This document shows, piece after piece, positions 41,773-54,911 of a stretch of DNA of 60,000 bases. The position numbers and the translations under genes were made by a program. Positions within the stretch are counted from its first letter, which is position 1, and the number at the start of each line of letters is the position of its first letter. The DNA lies in the NCBI GenBank assembly GCA_914767715.1, contig OU612069.1, positions 2,358,001 to 2,418,000 on the forward strand. Direction: 5' to 3'. The notes below the pieces were generated by a model. That model made no database searches. It had not been told where the DNA came from and saw nothing but the letters and a program-made list of their open reading frames with translations. The DNA comes from Membranipora membranacea (taxonomy: Eukaryota; Bryozoa; Gymnolaemata; Cheilostomatida; Membraniporidae).

Positions 41773-42656
41773 TAGGGGTGGAACGACCTCTTGAGGTTGG
41801 AGTTGAATTTCGGATATTTGACCTCGGATTCAACCACAAACCGGATCGGATATTGTTATGTCTGATCCGAGATGATACGTTTTTAATCAACACTTACTAA
41901 GCATCATTTATCTCACTAAAAATGACAAGGAAAGAAGTATGATAGTCATTAATTTGTGGTTCAGATTAGATAATGGAGTTTGGCTGAAAGCACTCAGTGG
42001 TGATCAATAGGCAATCAATACCTATCTTATTATCATAGCTAATTATATTGTTGCTGATTAAATTTGATGGATGTGTTTTTCTGCTGAAATTGAGAGAAGC
42101 ATCTTTACTCAGATCGTTGTGAATAAGGACATAATTTTTGTCCAATGATGTTCCCTGTAACAAACTATCAAGTTTAATGTACAAGGTTACCCTCTTCTTC
42201 AAAGTAGGAGGACAATTCCTATCCTATGTGCAGAGAGTTTGTTCAAACTCACAGTGATTACAAACAACAGGGTTTGAGCAATGAACTAAACCTCATTGGT
42301 TTGAGTGATCCTGGCATATTGAGTCAAGAGATCTTTGTACTGATTAAATGATACTTTCAAATAAACTGTTTGTGTGATCCTTGCACCGTGGCTGTTTGAG
42401 TGATAAGTTGGTCCTTGTAAAGTATTATATCCAAGCAGATACATGCGCATTTAAATTAGGGTAATAGTTCAGGGAAAAGATTGTTGACGCTGTTTATCCA
42501 TGTATTCAATGACCTTAACTGTATATTATGGTGCAAAAGTACAGCTGTTTGGACTTGGCGTTTGTACGCGTTATCCGGATCCGATCCGAGGTTGAATTTA
42601 TCGACCGATCCGATATCCGATCCGAGGTTGCCTAACCCTGATCCGTTCCACCCCTA
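41773..42656. mobile_element. hAT-type MITE, 884 bp
   Basis: The ends are TAGGGGTGGAACG...CGTTCCACCCCTA, with an 8-bp target duplication GTCAAGAG at 41,765-41,772 and 42,657-42,664. Subterminal GATCCGAGG-type motifs occur in opposite orientation near both ends (about 41,818-41,873 and 42,575-42,630). An 8-bp duplication plus short inverted ends fits the hAT superfamily. There is no transposase. The copy-2 paralogue at about 52,020-52,045 shows the empty site (GGTCGATCAAAAGCCCTC). Confidence 0.88.
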
Positions 42657-43213
42657 GTCAAGAGCCCTCTCATACCTATGACCTAGGACCTGTATTCTCT
42701 TTGGTCAGGTTCTGTGGAATCATATTTAGTCCTGAGATATGTCTTGGCTCGGAAAATTTGATGTTTCAGAAAAATTGCTATCAAGAAGGATCTCACTGTG
42801 TTTGCACAAAGCAACCTACTCTGAGATACCATATTTGCCTGAAGCTATAGTGGATATTAGGGTATATTATGATTTAGTTACTTGATTAATGAATCCCCAG
42901 CAGTCACTGGACTAATTCGGGTCATAAATACCGCTTCGATCTGCCTGTAAAGGCACGCTTAGGCTTGTTAATGCGAATTTGCTTGGCTGTCACATTCAGT
43001 TTTTGATTGGTCAAAAGAAGCTACTCCTTTAAATTTTAGCAAGTATTTGTTTATGCCTATGATACAATGCAATTTTTGAAGCAGGGAGAAAGGAGCTATG
43101 CCATGTTAGGCGGTTAGATGGAGGATAGTGTGTGCTATTTCCAAGTTCTATTAATTGCACTGATAAAGAGAGAGTCACAGCAACTATTTTCAGCAACTAG
43201 CAGTGCGTGGTTA

Positions 43214-43400
43214 ATACTGTGCTCTTATCAGATGTGTGACGCAAGCCATTTGGTAATGTGTGTTGAGTTATTGACCATGCGATGGGATGTTGTCTTTATT
43301 ACTGACCTTGCCATAATAACATTGATAAGAGAAACGTGCCTCAACAGTATTCAATAACAACACGTGAAAGGCCGCTCGGTGCTCTTATCAGAAGTCAGAC
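43214..43400 (+). promoter_or_regulatory. GATA-site module downstream of NHL copy 1
   Basis: GCTCTTATCAGATGTGTGACG, split by about 90 bp from TTGATAAGAGAAACGTGCC, CAACAGTATTCAATAACA and a closing GCTCTTATCAG. It has the same order as the module upstream of the gene and matches 52,518-52,700 closely. This is a repeated putative enhancer or a repeat family. Confidence 0.45.
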
Positions 43401-45580
43401 GCGTGTACACTAACTCAGTTCATTAAAGTCAATTTGGGCAAATCTTAGGCTAAGAAGTTGACTTATCTTATTGTTGAAATTCGGTGGCTCATTTGCAGTA
43501 TAGAGTTATCACCCGAACTATCTATCTGTGTAAAGCACTTTAGTTTCAAGCATGAGGATAGACTGCTTCACAGAGTAAAGGGATTCAGGGTAAATTTTTT
43601 AACAATAGTCAAGGAAAGAGTTTTTTACTCCTTGGTCAAGATACCTGCAAGCTTTGTGTCAAGGGGAAAGTTATGGGAAGCTTGATGCCAGAAACTCCTT
43701 TCATCTAATTGTCACAATTATAGGGTTCTGGAGAATGAACTGAATTCAAAGTTTTCGATTACAGTAAAAAATAGAATATGCAGGCTCTCCCGTACAAAAA
43801 TTTCTCTTTGTACAGGCTTACTCTACAATTAGACTTGATTTTTTATGCATAAATTACACCTAACTATCCTAGCTAAATTGATACGGTGGGTATAGCTAGG
43901 AAGGCAGTATTGTGGCAGTTTTTACAATAGGATTAACTATTACAATCCTTGAATGATGCTGCCACAATGTATCCTTGGTCTATGCAATCATTGAACCTTA
44001 AATTTATCGAAAGGGCCTCATATCAAATGTATCTGCGGTCCATCGTCTACTGGGCTTTGGTTGGCACCCAGGTGTGCTCCGACTCCGACCTGCCTGCAAA
44101 CAGAGAGCAACCTGGCGCAGATATTGTGGCCTGGCCACTAAGGCAACGAATTTCGCCGCCTATGCTCCGGGATGTGGCTTGTGACAAGACATCTGATTTA
44201 AATCAACCTTCAATTTTAATCAGTCTTGAGACACAAAGGTTATCCTCAGGTTTTGATATTCTAATATTACATTGCCTTTAAATCCTTTGGAAAAGAAAAA
44301 CAAGGCACAACAGTAACAAATTATTTCCCTGTAATGAAACCCAGAGACTGCAATACAACTGGTTGTTTACAAATAAGATTTTCTTGAGGGTTTAGAAAAT
44401 TTACTCTGAGAAAACAATGTCTGTAATTGCTATAACTCAATGCACTGCGTGAAAAATTGCTTCCAATTTTGTTTGGAGGCCATCTTAGATTTGTTGTTTC
44501 TTGAGGCAGCCCACCTGTTTGGCTAACCAATTCCTCAAAAGTAACAACATTATAACTTGTTGCAGTATAGATGCAGTCCCAGTGCACGATTTTAAAAAAA
44601 ATGTACAAATCCAACCGTAACATGAATGCTGTCAATGGTTATTTCAGGACTGCAATTCCTAAATGGTGATAAATACACCAAGGTCGACCATACAGATACC
44701 AGCCCACTGAAAATGCAGCAGAATATATCACATAAAATATCATGTGTCTTATTAAGGGTGAGCCCTCCAGACACACAGTTATCATAATCCTATAGGCATC
44801 CAGCATAGTTACATAAGTGTTTTTCAATAATAAAAATATTGGGATGACATTCGAGTAAAATTTACGCTCAAGCATTCGGATGTATTTTGAAAACGCTATC
44901 ATTGAACAGTATCCACTGAAAAAGCCAAATCCATTCCAATTTTCGGAATATTAATAATATTAATTATTTTGAGGTCTATAGTCATTCTGATAGACTTTGA
45001 TGGGTGACTGATGGGTCACCACAATCTATACTGAAAACTTATATCAACCAACAGAAACATTCTTTTGTTTAAGTTCAGTATAGCATCTCCATTGTCATTT
45101 GTAAATTGCTCCACTCCTTGACAAAAGGCAATTAGAATTTGTTTGAAACTGTACACAATGGCATAGAAACTACAAATATTTATAGGCTCTTTGCACTGCC
45201 TTGTGCAACATTGCCACTGCACTGATGGATGAAAAAGTAAATCGCATTTTAAAATATGTTAAAAAAATATTTCAAACATGCCTTCAAAAGCTCATTTAGA
45301 TAATGAGATGAACTGATGCTCTAAAAAAACCAGATCTCTGTGAGTTACCATGTCGAAATGTAGTTCTGCCAAAACAGAAAAACACGAACTTGGAGATTTT
45401 TTGTCAGATTTGGAGTTTTTTGCAGAAAAAGATAAATGAATAGTTAGCTGATTGACTAACGATCCAGGTGACCAAGTGTGGTTATTCTGAATTAAAAACT
45501 GTAGGAAGGAGATAGCTTTTGGAAAAGTTGCGAGGAGATAACTACAACTGAGCATTTTTGACTTTAAATAACTGAGCATG
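43401..45580. other. Spacer between the duplicated units, no gene recognised
   Basis: This stretch does not align with blocks A or C by eye. A 110-codon plus-strand frame (43,949-44,281) and several minus-strand frames (44.3-45.6 kb) lack splice sites and recognisable domains. An unknown gene cannot be excluded. Confidence 0.35.
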
Positions 45581-45615
45581 TCATATATAGTTGGTACTAG
45601 CCACATAACACTGCA
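45581..45615 (+). promoter_or_regulatory. TATA motif block, upstream type, copy B
   Basis: TCATATATAGTTGGTACTAG followed by CCACATAACACTGCAG, equivalent to 30,219-30,252. It marks the left limit of the second duplicated unit that I can align. Confidence 0.5.
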
Positions 45616-46684
45616 GGCGGAATTATACTGTTAGAGTTGTGCGGTCTCAGTAAGTTATTTGTATTAAAGTTGAATTTGACTTATAGCAGGAGGCAATATG
45701 CTCTCGAGGCGGCTCAATCATCAAATGCTTATGAAACATTGCAATGTGCAATTTACTACAAGGGGATAGGCGGCTCAAGAATCATATGTCTCGATGGGTG
45801 CAACACTTAACAATTGATTATTCCATTCCTTCCTTACTTTTGGTCCTGCAATCCCCTCTCATGCATGCTATGGATATACAGTTTGATAACAGGCTTAGAT
45901 ATCTGAAGAGCAACTCAAAATTTATCTATAGATAGTATCTTGTTGGTAGGTTGTGCCTGAGAATAAGAGTTCATAATATTAACTGGGTTGATGTTGATTA
46001 AATAGGAGAGTAGCTAAGCTATGGCGCCGCCCCAATACCAAGCACAAGGTCAGCAGTAATTGTATAGCTTGCTTCAACAAATTCAAGATTCACAGCTTGA
46101 TGAGTTGATTTAGTTGCGTCACTTCGATAATAATCATATGATCTCATCATTAATGGTTTCTGCAAGTTAACGGCATCAGGTATTTACGGCAGTTTACGGA
46201 TAGAAGTTAAACACTGCAAAACTCTTATCGCTAGTATGTAAGGTTGAGGTAGGTTGATGTCATGAGATCCATGTAATGCAATTGACTAAAAAATAGCTAA
46301 TAATAAACTGGCTAAAATTGATATACGCAATAATTGTGTGCTGTCATCCTTTGTTACTATCAATGTAGCTTAGTTGAGGAAACCGGCTCAGAGTTGTCAA
46401 CATCAGGCCCATTGATAAACCTCACCAACAATTACAGGTACAGGTATAATTGTTACACCATTAATAACACCACAAGAATTGTGTGCCGTTAGAGAGATAT
46501 TGATTACAAACAAAGAGTTGTCATCCCTTATTTTAATTTTAGCTCAATTGATGCAACAGACTCAGACTTGTAATCATCAGGCCTCATCAAGTGAAACTCA
46601 GGGAGGCATGCCAACATTTACATTCCTTTTCGTAGAATTTAAATTATACGAATCTTTGTATTAGCATATTGTGAAAGTTTCACT

Positions 46685-46880
46685 TGTCCTTCTTATCAGG
46701 TCTCTGAAGCACACAGCAGAACCCTTGTTCAATATTGGGGACTTTGTTAAATTAGGATACATGATTTTGTCCTACATAGCTACCTTCAAATGTTTACACT
46801 GATATGAGATTCCTACGTCAACAGTATTTAGTACCAGGCAGAGAAAGGTTTACTCGGCTCTCTTATCTGAAGATTGAAAT
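46685..46880 (+). promoter_or_regulatory. GATA-site module upstream of NHL copy 2
   Basis: CTTCTTATCAGG, then GATATGAGATTCC (one GATA core altered from GATAAG) with GTCAACAGTATTTAGTA, then CTCTCTTATCTGA. Order and spacing are as in copy 1. Confidence 0.45.
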
Positions 46881-46895
46881 ACATAAAAGATAACT

Positions 46896-46935
46896 AGTTA
46901 TATATAGTTGGCGCTAGCTAAATACCTCTGCAGCG
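46896..46935 (+). promoter_or_regulatory. TATA promoter of NHL copy 2
   Basis: GTTATATATAGTTGG plus CGCTAGCTAAATA plus CTGCAG, about 140 bp before the ATG, the same as in copy 1. Confidence 0.6.
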
Positions 46936-47042
46936 GGTTTATGTTCGCTGCCAGTTCATTCGCTTACCGTACTTAGGAGAGACTAGAGGTGTAGAGCAAA
47001 TACTACTATATTCCCATGAAAATATTTGGCCTGTCAAGAATC

Positions 47043-50000
47043 ATGGAGCTGAGACTGACATTTTTCCTTGTAAGTACATTAAGAATTTCGATTCAACGAT
47101 TACCTCAAAATTGAGAGTTGATAATTTTGAAAAAAAGACGTGGTTATAGTACATGAGAAAACGAGCATGGCTTGCTTTAACCCAGACATAACATCTACAG
47201 GATGAATGCGCAGAGGGTCTCAATGGGGGATCAGTATTCTCTTTATATGGGTGATGTTCCCTCCCCCAAACCTAAAGTACCTTGGTAATTTCTCTTGTAA
47301 CAAACTTAATTAATACCATCATTGTTTTGACAGGTGTTATGTTGTGCGATACTAAATACTGGGTGGTGTATGGATCAGGATACGCAGTCTCTAGTTGATC
47401 GGTGAGTCACCTTCCATCGATGTGATGTTAATCTACCTATCCAGGTCACTTTGATCATAAATAGGGGTTTGGAAGCCTTCTGAGTTCTATGAATATCCTT
47501 CAGTAAAAATATCAGATTCAGGGTAGGCATTTGATCGTTTCATTCCTCTGTGATTTGTGATAATACACATTATACTTTTGGTGCAAAATGTGACTTTTTT
47601 GGAATTTATACATTGCAAACATTTTTGTTGATTAATTGAAGCAAATATCTGTTTTACTCAAGATTTTGAATTTAGGTCGCTAAATGGAAATTTTGTGTAT
47701 TCCCTCCTCATGAGACAACTCCAAATAACCAAAATTTACTGTGAACAAAAGCCGCGTGTAAAATATTATATATTTTGGTGTCTGGTACATAACCTGCATT
47801 TAAATTTTATTGGTTGATAGAAAACACAATTATCCATTTGAATCAATTTTGGGAAAAATTAATAATTCTGATATATTTGATTCACCCACCAGCACATGAA
47901 TACTTAGAATACGAAAAATACACTTCATTTAAATTATGAATTTAAAATATTGCATTTGCAATATCTGTGATTTTTTTGTTCAATAATTACTGCGTTAATA
48001 CGATCAAATTAACCAACATCGTCCATTTACATAACAATATTAATCTTACAGATTAGAGAGATCTACAGCTACAAACTTCACCACCACCTCTTACTTGGTT
48101 TATCACATGGAAGAAGATCTCTTCCAACCCGGTAACATACTGTACACTGACATCTACTCACTAGAGACCACCGACGGTTCAACATCTACGACCATAGCCG
48201 GGAACACTACTGATAATCCTGGATTCACACAAGTCACAGATAAGCGCGTAGTGGTAGCTGACTTTGATAATCACTGTCTGAGAGAGATTAACCGTGTCAC
48301 AGGGATCACCTCTGTCTTCTCTGGACAGTGTGAGTCATCAGGATACACAGACGGTCATCCCGGTCAGTTCTACCATCCCTTGTCTGTAATAAGAGACAAC
48401 AATGATGACAGGCAGCTTCTCGTCACTGATAACTCTAACAAAGCTGTGAGGACAGTCGATGTAAGCTCCGCCTCTGTCGGTACATTCGTTAAGTCCGACC
48501 GACTCCAGTCTATCACACACCTAACACAGGGTGACAACGGGGATCTGTATGTCATAGCAACGTACCAAGCTCTCTACCGTATCACATACAGACAGAAGAT
48601 AATAACACTTATATCCGGGTCACCAGGGAACCCAGGCCCAGACAGCTCTCTACTAAACTCTTTATTCTACTACCCACATGGCCTCGTATTCGTAGGTAAT
48701 CAGACACTGCTTGTGGCTGAGGAGATCAATAACAAGATCCGACTCGTAGACATGAACACAGACAGAGTCTCTACACTGGATCTCTGCTCAGGATGTCTGA
48801 ACAGCCCCATATCTCTACTCGTCACTAATAACTCTCTGTACGTCGGACAATATAAAAGCATCCAGCAGTTCATGTGTGAGTACGCTGTGTATATATATAT
48901 TGATATCTCAAGTTGATTTTATAGGTAAGTACATGCTGGTCTTTTATTTTACTTTACCTATCTCTGCCTGATAATCATGTTAGAGGAAAATAGATGTTTT
49001 CAATAAATAGTAGATATTCGATAAGATTTACCTCATTGCCTCACATGAAAAGATAACTCCATAAAAGGAGATTGGAAATAATTAAATCATAAAGCAGAGT
49101 AGTGTATGGTGAATTTTTGATACCTCAATATGTGACTGACCTTTTTAAGGCTAGCAGTGCAGTCATTGGTGGATGGAGCATATCAAATTCCCACTTCACC
49201 ACATTTTTGTTTTATTTGAATGAGGTGTTCAAACCAACCCAACCAAATCAAACGCGTTTATTTTTTAGATCCAAAACCGAAAACTATGCCAATACCTACA
49301 ACTACCACACCGTCAACTACTACCCATATAACTACCGACGAAATACCTTGTCAGGACAGAAACTTGACTCTCTATGTGACATCCGATGAGGAGAAAGCGC
49401 AAGTGGACATAACTCCTGACATACAGACTGAATTTGCTGTGGGGAGACATGTGATCCACAAAAGCGACTGTACTATCAACATTATAGTCATAAATAACGG
49501 TGGGTATAAATAAATATAATTGATAGCCAATTTGAGCTAACCATTAAAATAACTTGCTGTCCGTTAAATGAAGGATACCACCTCAAATACTCGGTACACA
49601 AGCACCTAAACTTGTATCCAAAACTAAATGTAATTGTACCATACATTATTTGTTCTCCTATATTGAATAGAATCCTCATGGAAATGATTAATTTTTATTT
49701 TAATCTGTAGGAACTACCACTAGAGCGCCTTGTCACGACAGAAACATGACATTGTATGTGACATCTGATGCGGAGAGAGCACTGGTGGGTATAGCTCCTG
49801 AACAACAGACTGAATTTGCAGTCGGTAGTCACGTCATCCACAGAGACAACTGTACTATAAATATTATAGTCATTAATAATGGTGAGTATGCATCTGACTG
49901 ACTGGAATATATTTTAAGCTACTCATCCTCATACCTGTAAGTAGGTTAAACCGTAGGACAATGTCAACAATGACCCATACACACAGTACACATGCACCTG

Positions 50001-51607
50001 GGGCTCCAAACCCACTCTTATGGTATTATTGTTCCTCAAGCTTAGCTTGCATAATTTGAAGCCCTTGGAGGGTTGCTATAGCTTTTCAATCAATTCGTTG
50101 TTATTTGTTGACACATAATTTGAGCAATTCTCTCTGATCCAGCCAGTTGATTTTTTTAACAATAGCATCTTTTATTGATTAAACAGGCACAACCTCCAAA
50201 TCCAATGAGTGTCCGGAAGAAATAAGAGGAGTTGTCTCTGCCTCTACTGGGTTATCAGCACTTGATCTCACACTAGATGGCGCCGTACATCGACTGGAAC
50301 TACCTGTTGGGGTCTGCTCACTTAAAGTTGAGATCAAAGGTACAGCCTATGATTTTCATTAACTTAGTTTTAAATCACAATGATTGTTATACTCATCAAT
50401 CCTGGTCTATTGGGCTCTCTATGGAGGTTAAATTTCAACAACAAGTCAACTCATTCACTTATGTTAGAACCCATCCAGTCTAAATTGTTCAGCTACTTAA
50501 TAAGATTGTAAATTCAACATTTGCAGTAGTTTAGGACCAGTCATCACTAATATTTTATTGACACTTTAGATTACTTGTTGCTGAGACAGATAGAGCTGGT
50601 TGCTGAGTATGATATAAAGTGTACAGTACTAACTGATAAGGTTGCCTTCGCCACTCTAACAAGCCTCGCTAATAGCAATGTCAACCAGATAAAGGAAATA
50701 TGTCAACACAGTGAGTACATTATTACCAATTGAACTAGTGCAATAATCTTTCCGAGGTAGTGATAGTTTTAAAGCCACCATGCCAGTTTCTCTCATCATC
50801 AATCAAATTCTAAAAGAGGTATTGCTGATAGAATGATTACTACCAAACTACCACATGAGGAAATGAAGACCTTGTTTCAAATATCAATTGCTAGAAGTCA
50901 CAATATGTCAACAACGTTATATGGTGTCTTTATTTTATGCTATGCCTTGTCTAATACACACCGCACTCACTGGACTGATCCAAATACACCAACAATTTGT
51001 ATCATTGTTGGATTTGTTGGTGCTTTGACCAGCAAGGTTTTAGACTCTGTTTTGAAGTACTGTATGCTACTGGCAGAATACTAATAGGGTGGCAATCTTC
51101 TATTTTTAGACTGCAGCCCACAGGCTGGCTCTCAGGCTAAGCTGAGCTGTGAGAGCGATACTCTGACAGTTACTTGGTCTACTGATGTCACATTCGATGG
51201 CACAGTTACAGAAATCCCAGAAGAATTGAAGCAGAAATTGACCGGAAAACTTATTGAACAGAGCCGATACCCAATTCTAACCATGCTCGTCATCACTAGG
51301 ATACCACCGTGAGTGATTTAATTTAGCCGAGTGTTGTTTTAATCATACTTGTATTTATCTGCGATTATGGATATTTATGAAAATCCGAGTTAATAAATTG
51401 CTGTGGCTGGTCTCAGATTTTTTCATGTAAATGACGGAAGTAATATAGAGACAAACTGAGCAGTATCCAAACTTTCCTCTGTTTCTATGATTCATCAGGG
51501 TAGTTTATCCAACTAAGACAAAGACAGGAGCGTACGCTGAGCTGGTGCTGACTTCTTCATGTCTTCATAATAAGAAATATGAAAAGAGAACAGATTCCTG
51601 TGTCTAA
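47043..51607 (+). CDS. Secreted NHL-repeat protein, copy 2, nine exons, 640 aa
   Basis: Exons: 47,043-47,069, 47,334-47,401, 48,052-48,875, 49,269-49,499, 49,711-49,881, 50,187-50,339, 50,570-50,710, 51,110-51,308 and 51,499-51,607, totalling 1923 nt. Every intron is GT-AG, phases match and no stop interrupts. Residues 1 to about 21 (MELRLTFFLVLCC...GWC) form a signal peptide. Residues about 70-300 form an NHL-type beta-propeller with repeats such as TQVTDKRVVVADFDNHCLRE and VGNQTLLVAEEINNKIRLVD. A Thr-rich linker (about 308-332) leads to two tandem 55-residue units (exons 4 and 5, both phase 1-1) sharing DRNxTLYVTSD, QTEFAVGxHVIH and CTINIIVINNG. Three further Cys-containing exons follow, and the chain ends KRTDSCV. 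No transmembrane segment or anchor is seen, so it is probably secreted. Ligand and role are unknown; the C-terminal module matches no family I can name. Confidence 0.85.
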
Positions 51608-52517
51608 CAAAGTAACGAGTTCAACCAGGTTGTATCACTTTACAGTGAGGCCTTTAGTAGTGATTACAAGGACAGAAGCTACTTAAATAGTAAATATACC
51701 TCGCGATTCCATTGATTCATTGTGTGATGCTTGATTAAAAATTAGATCGCCGGGGATAGTGTCAGAGGTTAGTCAGGTTGCTGCGGTACCCTACTTTCTT
51801 CTTAGAACCCCTACATCCTTACTTTTCATAATATAATGTACGGTATTGTTCCCTAATGAAATGCAAAAACAACTTTTCAGCAACACTGGTAGTAAACTTA
51901 GAGTTTTAGAGAAAGATTTACTCTCTCATATTTTACCTTATGATCAATCTAAATACAAAACTTGGTTATAACACAACCAACGAAAATTACAAATTCTCAG
52001 CTTTTCCTTTATACCAGGAGAATCAGGTCGATCAAAAGCCCTCTTAGCTCTTGGGACTTGTGATCTCCATGGCCAGGTTCAATATACATATGGAATCAGA
52101 TTTAATCCTGAGATATGTTTTTGCTATCAAGAAGGATGTTATTGTGTATAGCACAAAGAAGCTAGAGTGGAGATGGGGGGTATATTATGATTGGTCTTTG
52201 GCCTAATTCGGGTCATGAACACTGTTTTGATCTGCCTATAAAGGCATGCTAACGCTTGTTACTGCGATTTTGTTCAGCTGTCACTTTCAGTTTTTGATTA
52301 GTCAAATGGAAGCAACACCTTCAAATTTTAGCAAGTATTCATTTATGCCTATGATACAATGCAAATTAGGTAGGGAGAGTAGTAGGGAGAGAGGAGCTAG
52401 GTCATGTGTGGCCGTTAGATGAAGGATTGTGTGTGCTATTTTCATGTACTATCAATTGCACCAATAAAGATATAGTTGCATCAACTATTTTCAACGACTA
52501 GCAGTGTGTGGTTCATA

Positions 52518-52700
52518 ATGTGCTCTTATCAGATGTGTGACGCAAGCCATTTGGGTATATTTGTATTGAGTTACTGACCATGCAATGGGACGTTGTGCTT
52601 ATTTCTGACTTTGCAATAATAACTTTGATAAGAGAAAATTGTGTCAACAGTATTCCATAACAACAAGTGAAAGGCCCACTCAGTGCTCTTATCTGATGCA
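52518..52700 (+). promoter_or_regulatory. GATA-site module downstream of NHL copy 2
   Basis: GCTCTTATCAGATGTGTGACG, then TTGATAAGAGAAAATTGTG, CAACAGTATTCCATAACA and GCTCTTATCTGATG. It closely matches 43,214-43,400. Confidence 0.45.
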
Positions 52701-53130
52701 CGTACACTGCATGTAAGTGGTGATATATTTAGTAATGAAGAATAATAAGTGTGACTTTTCCTATTTCATTGCTTCATGAACTTAGCATAGATAAGACATT
52801 CTCATGTCAACAGTTAAATATGTATTCGACTAGCTTATCATAAATATTATGCAAATAGTCTTTCCAAGGTTAGGTAAAGCGAGGGATAGTCATCAAAGAC
52901 CGATGGGCTGACATGTGCTACCGAAGTTCTAGTGAGGTCTGAAAATAATGAGAGGTTTGGTAGGGAGAGAGGGTTGGGGGCTGTAAATCCTACATGAGGG
53001 TGGTAAACATAATCATTTCATATCATGAGTTCATCTAATGGATTTATCCCCCTATGCTAACATTAAAAGGGTGCAGCGCCAAGCACTATAAGGTCAATTT
53101 GTTGCTCTTGTCACACATTATAAATATTGT

Positions 53131-53209
53131 TAGCCTGCCTTGAAAAGCATTTTGAACCCTCCACCCCCCCCCCCCCCCCCAACCGAACAAAGCTTTTCAA
53201 GCCAGGCTG
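53131..53209. repeat. Small inverted-repeat element around a poly(C) run
   Basis: AGCCTGCCTTGAAAAGC (from 53,132) pairs with GCTTTTCAAGCCAGGCT (ends about 53,208) with one mismatch. Between them are about 40 bp including a run of some 18 C. The size and layout suggest a minimal MITE or hairpin. The C run is prone to length error. Confidence 0.7.
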
Positions 53210-54888
53210 AAATTTTGTTAGCAGGGAGCGTCACAATTTTGCTTCCATATCTCACTATATATGATGGGAATTACAACATTTCAACAGGCCTGACTTTGGT
53301 TTTAATGCACTGCTATGAACTTTATGAATCGAAAGCAATCACATAACATTGTATCCAAGCAGTGTTTGTTGCCATGTATCATTCACTTCACTGCATGAAA
53401 GTGATGAAAAATTTAGAATTTATGTGGAATAGGAAGTGTGACTTTTCCTATCTCACAACCTTTTGAACTTAGCGTTGATAAAACCTTCTCACTTCAACAA
53501 GGTTTAGATATCCCACAGCGATCTATGAATTTGACAGTCTCATCACAAAGATGATGCAAACAATTTTTCCATGCTATATAGTTAGAAATTCAAATAAGGT
53601 ATAGTCAAGAAAGAGAGGTCGGATGACACACGCTGCTGAAGTTAGAGTGAGCTCATTGTTTACACCTCTGTGAATGATGATTAACTTCAGGGTGGAGAGA
53701 TGGGCTGTGCTATCAGGTCATGTCTCCTGGATGTCATTGGTTCATCACTGTAATGCATGATATTACATACCAATAGCTTTGTGTCTCTGAGTTTTATCTT
53801 ACACAGTCAATTACATGCCACTTTTCCCCAAGATTAGGACTGAGCATTGCAATAGATATTTTTTCCTTATGGCATTACATTATGAAAAGAAATTGATTTA
53901 GACTTATTCCCAAATTCTTGGATATTTGAGTTTACGTCCAGTAGTTTATAAACATTGTTCAATGAACTTGTATTGACTTGCACAGTATGAGCTGGATAAG
54001 ATTTTGGTATTGGCCCAGCTCTAAAATCAGGAAAAAGCAAGGTTAGTAGTTTATTGGGTGCTCTTATCGGTTGTGTGACATAAACAGCCGTCTTCAGATT
54101 ATAATATATTTATTCGCGGGAGACCATGAGCCGTGAATTTGTCTGTACTAGTGACCTTGTAATATTTACATTGCTAAGAGAAACTCGCGTCAACAATATT
54201 CAATAGTAACCAGGGAAAAGTTCTCTTATCAAATGTATGACGCATCTAGCCATAAGTGGTGATATATTATTTAGAACTGATGTAGAACAAACAGTATGAA
54301 TTTTATTAGGGTGCTGTCTTGTCATCTTAGCATTGATAAGACCTTATGTCAAAAACATTTAGTATTCTTGCCAATAAACGTGTATTTCAATCTCGCATCA
54401 TAAATATGATGCAAAACTCTTTGCAAGCTTATGAAGTTAAACATCCAATAATGTATAGTCAAGAAAGAGGGGTGGGATGAGATTTACTGCTGAGGTACCT
54501 GTGAGCCTGTTGGATACACCCCTGAGATTGATGAATTACTTCGGACGGGGAAAAGCTGTTCCCAATCTCGCCCCTGACCTCTTAGATACCATTGCTTCCT
54601 CTCCGTGCTGTATGATACTGCATTCTAGTTTATCTCAAGCAAAAATTTGAATTCATCAACCTAATAGATAACACTGAGCCCTGAATTCTTAATTCCAGGT
54701 ATTCGCCCATTTGCTTACAAATTGAGGACAGATTCAAGCAGAACATAAAAGCTGTGCCCTATCAGGTATTCTTAATCCTTAATCATTGCATATTGCACAC
54801 TTGCTATATAACATATCCAAGACATGTTTTTCTTTCTTGTCAGTATTAACAACGTATTTCGTGACAAATTTTTGTCTATGATAGTAAT

Positions 54889-54911
54889 AAATCCATCCAT
54901 CCATCCATCCG
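54889..54911. repeat. CCAT microsatellite
   Basis: Five or so tandem ATCC/CCAT units (AATCCATCCATCCATCCATC). Open frames on both strands across it have no other support. Confidence 0.85.

Larger units (their letters stand above)
30219..43400. repeat. Segmental duplication, copy 1 (paralogue of 45,581-52,710)
   Basis: Apart from the LTR element (30,886-36,141) and the hAT MITE (41,773-42,656), this interval aligns with 45,581-52,710 along its length, introns and flanks included. It carries NHL gene copy 1. Coding exons are clearly more alike than introns. Confidence 0.85.
45581..52710. repeat. Segmental duplication, copy 2
   Basis: Paralogue of 30,219-43,400 without the LTR element and the hAT MITE. 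It therefore displays the empty target sites of both. Carries the intact NHL gene. Confidence 0.85.

Noticed and set aside
43949-44281. 110-codon plus-strand frame
   Set aside because: No splice sites, signal or domain, and it is not conserved in any of the paralogous segments of the window.
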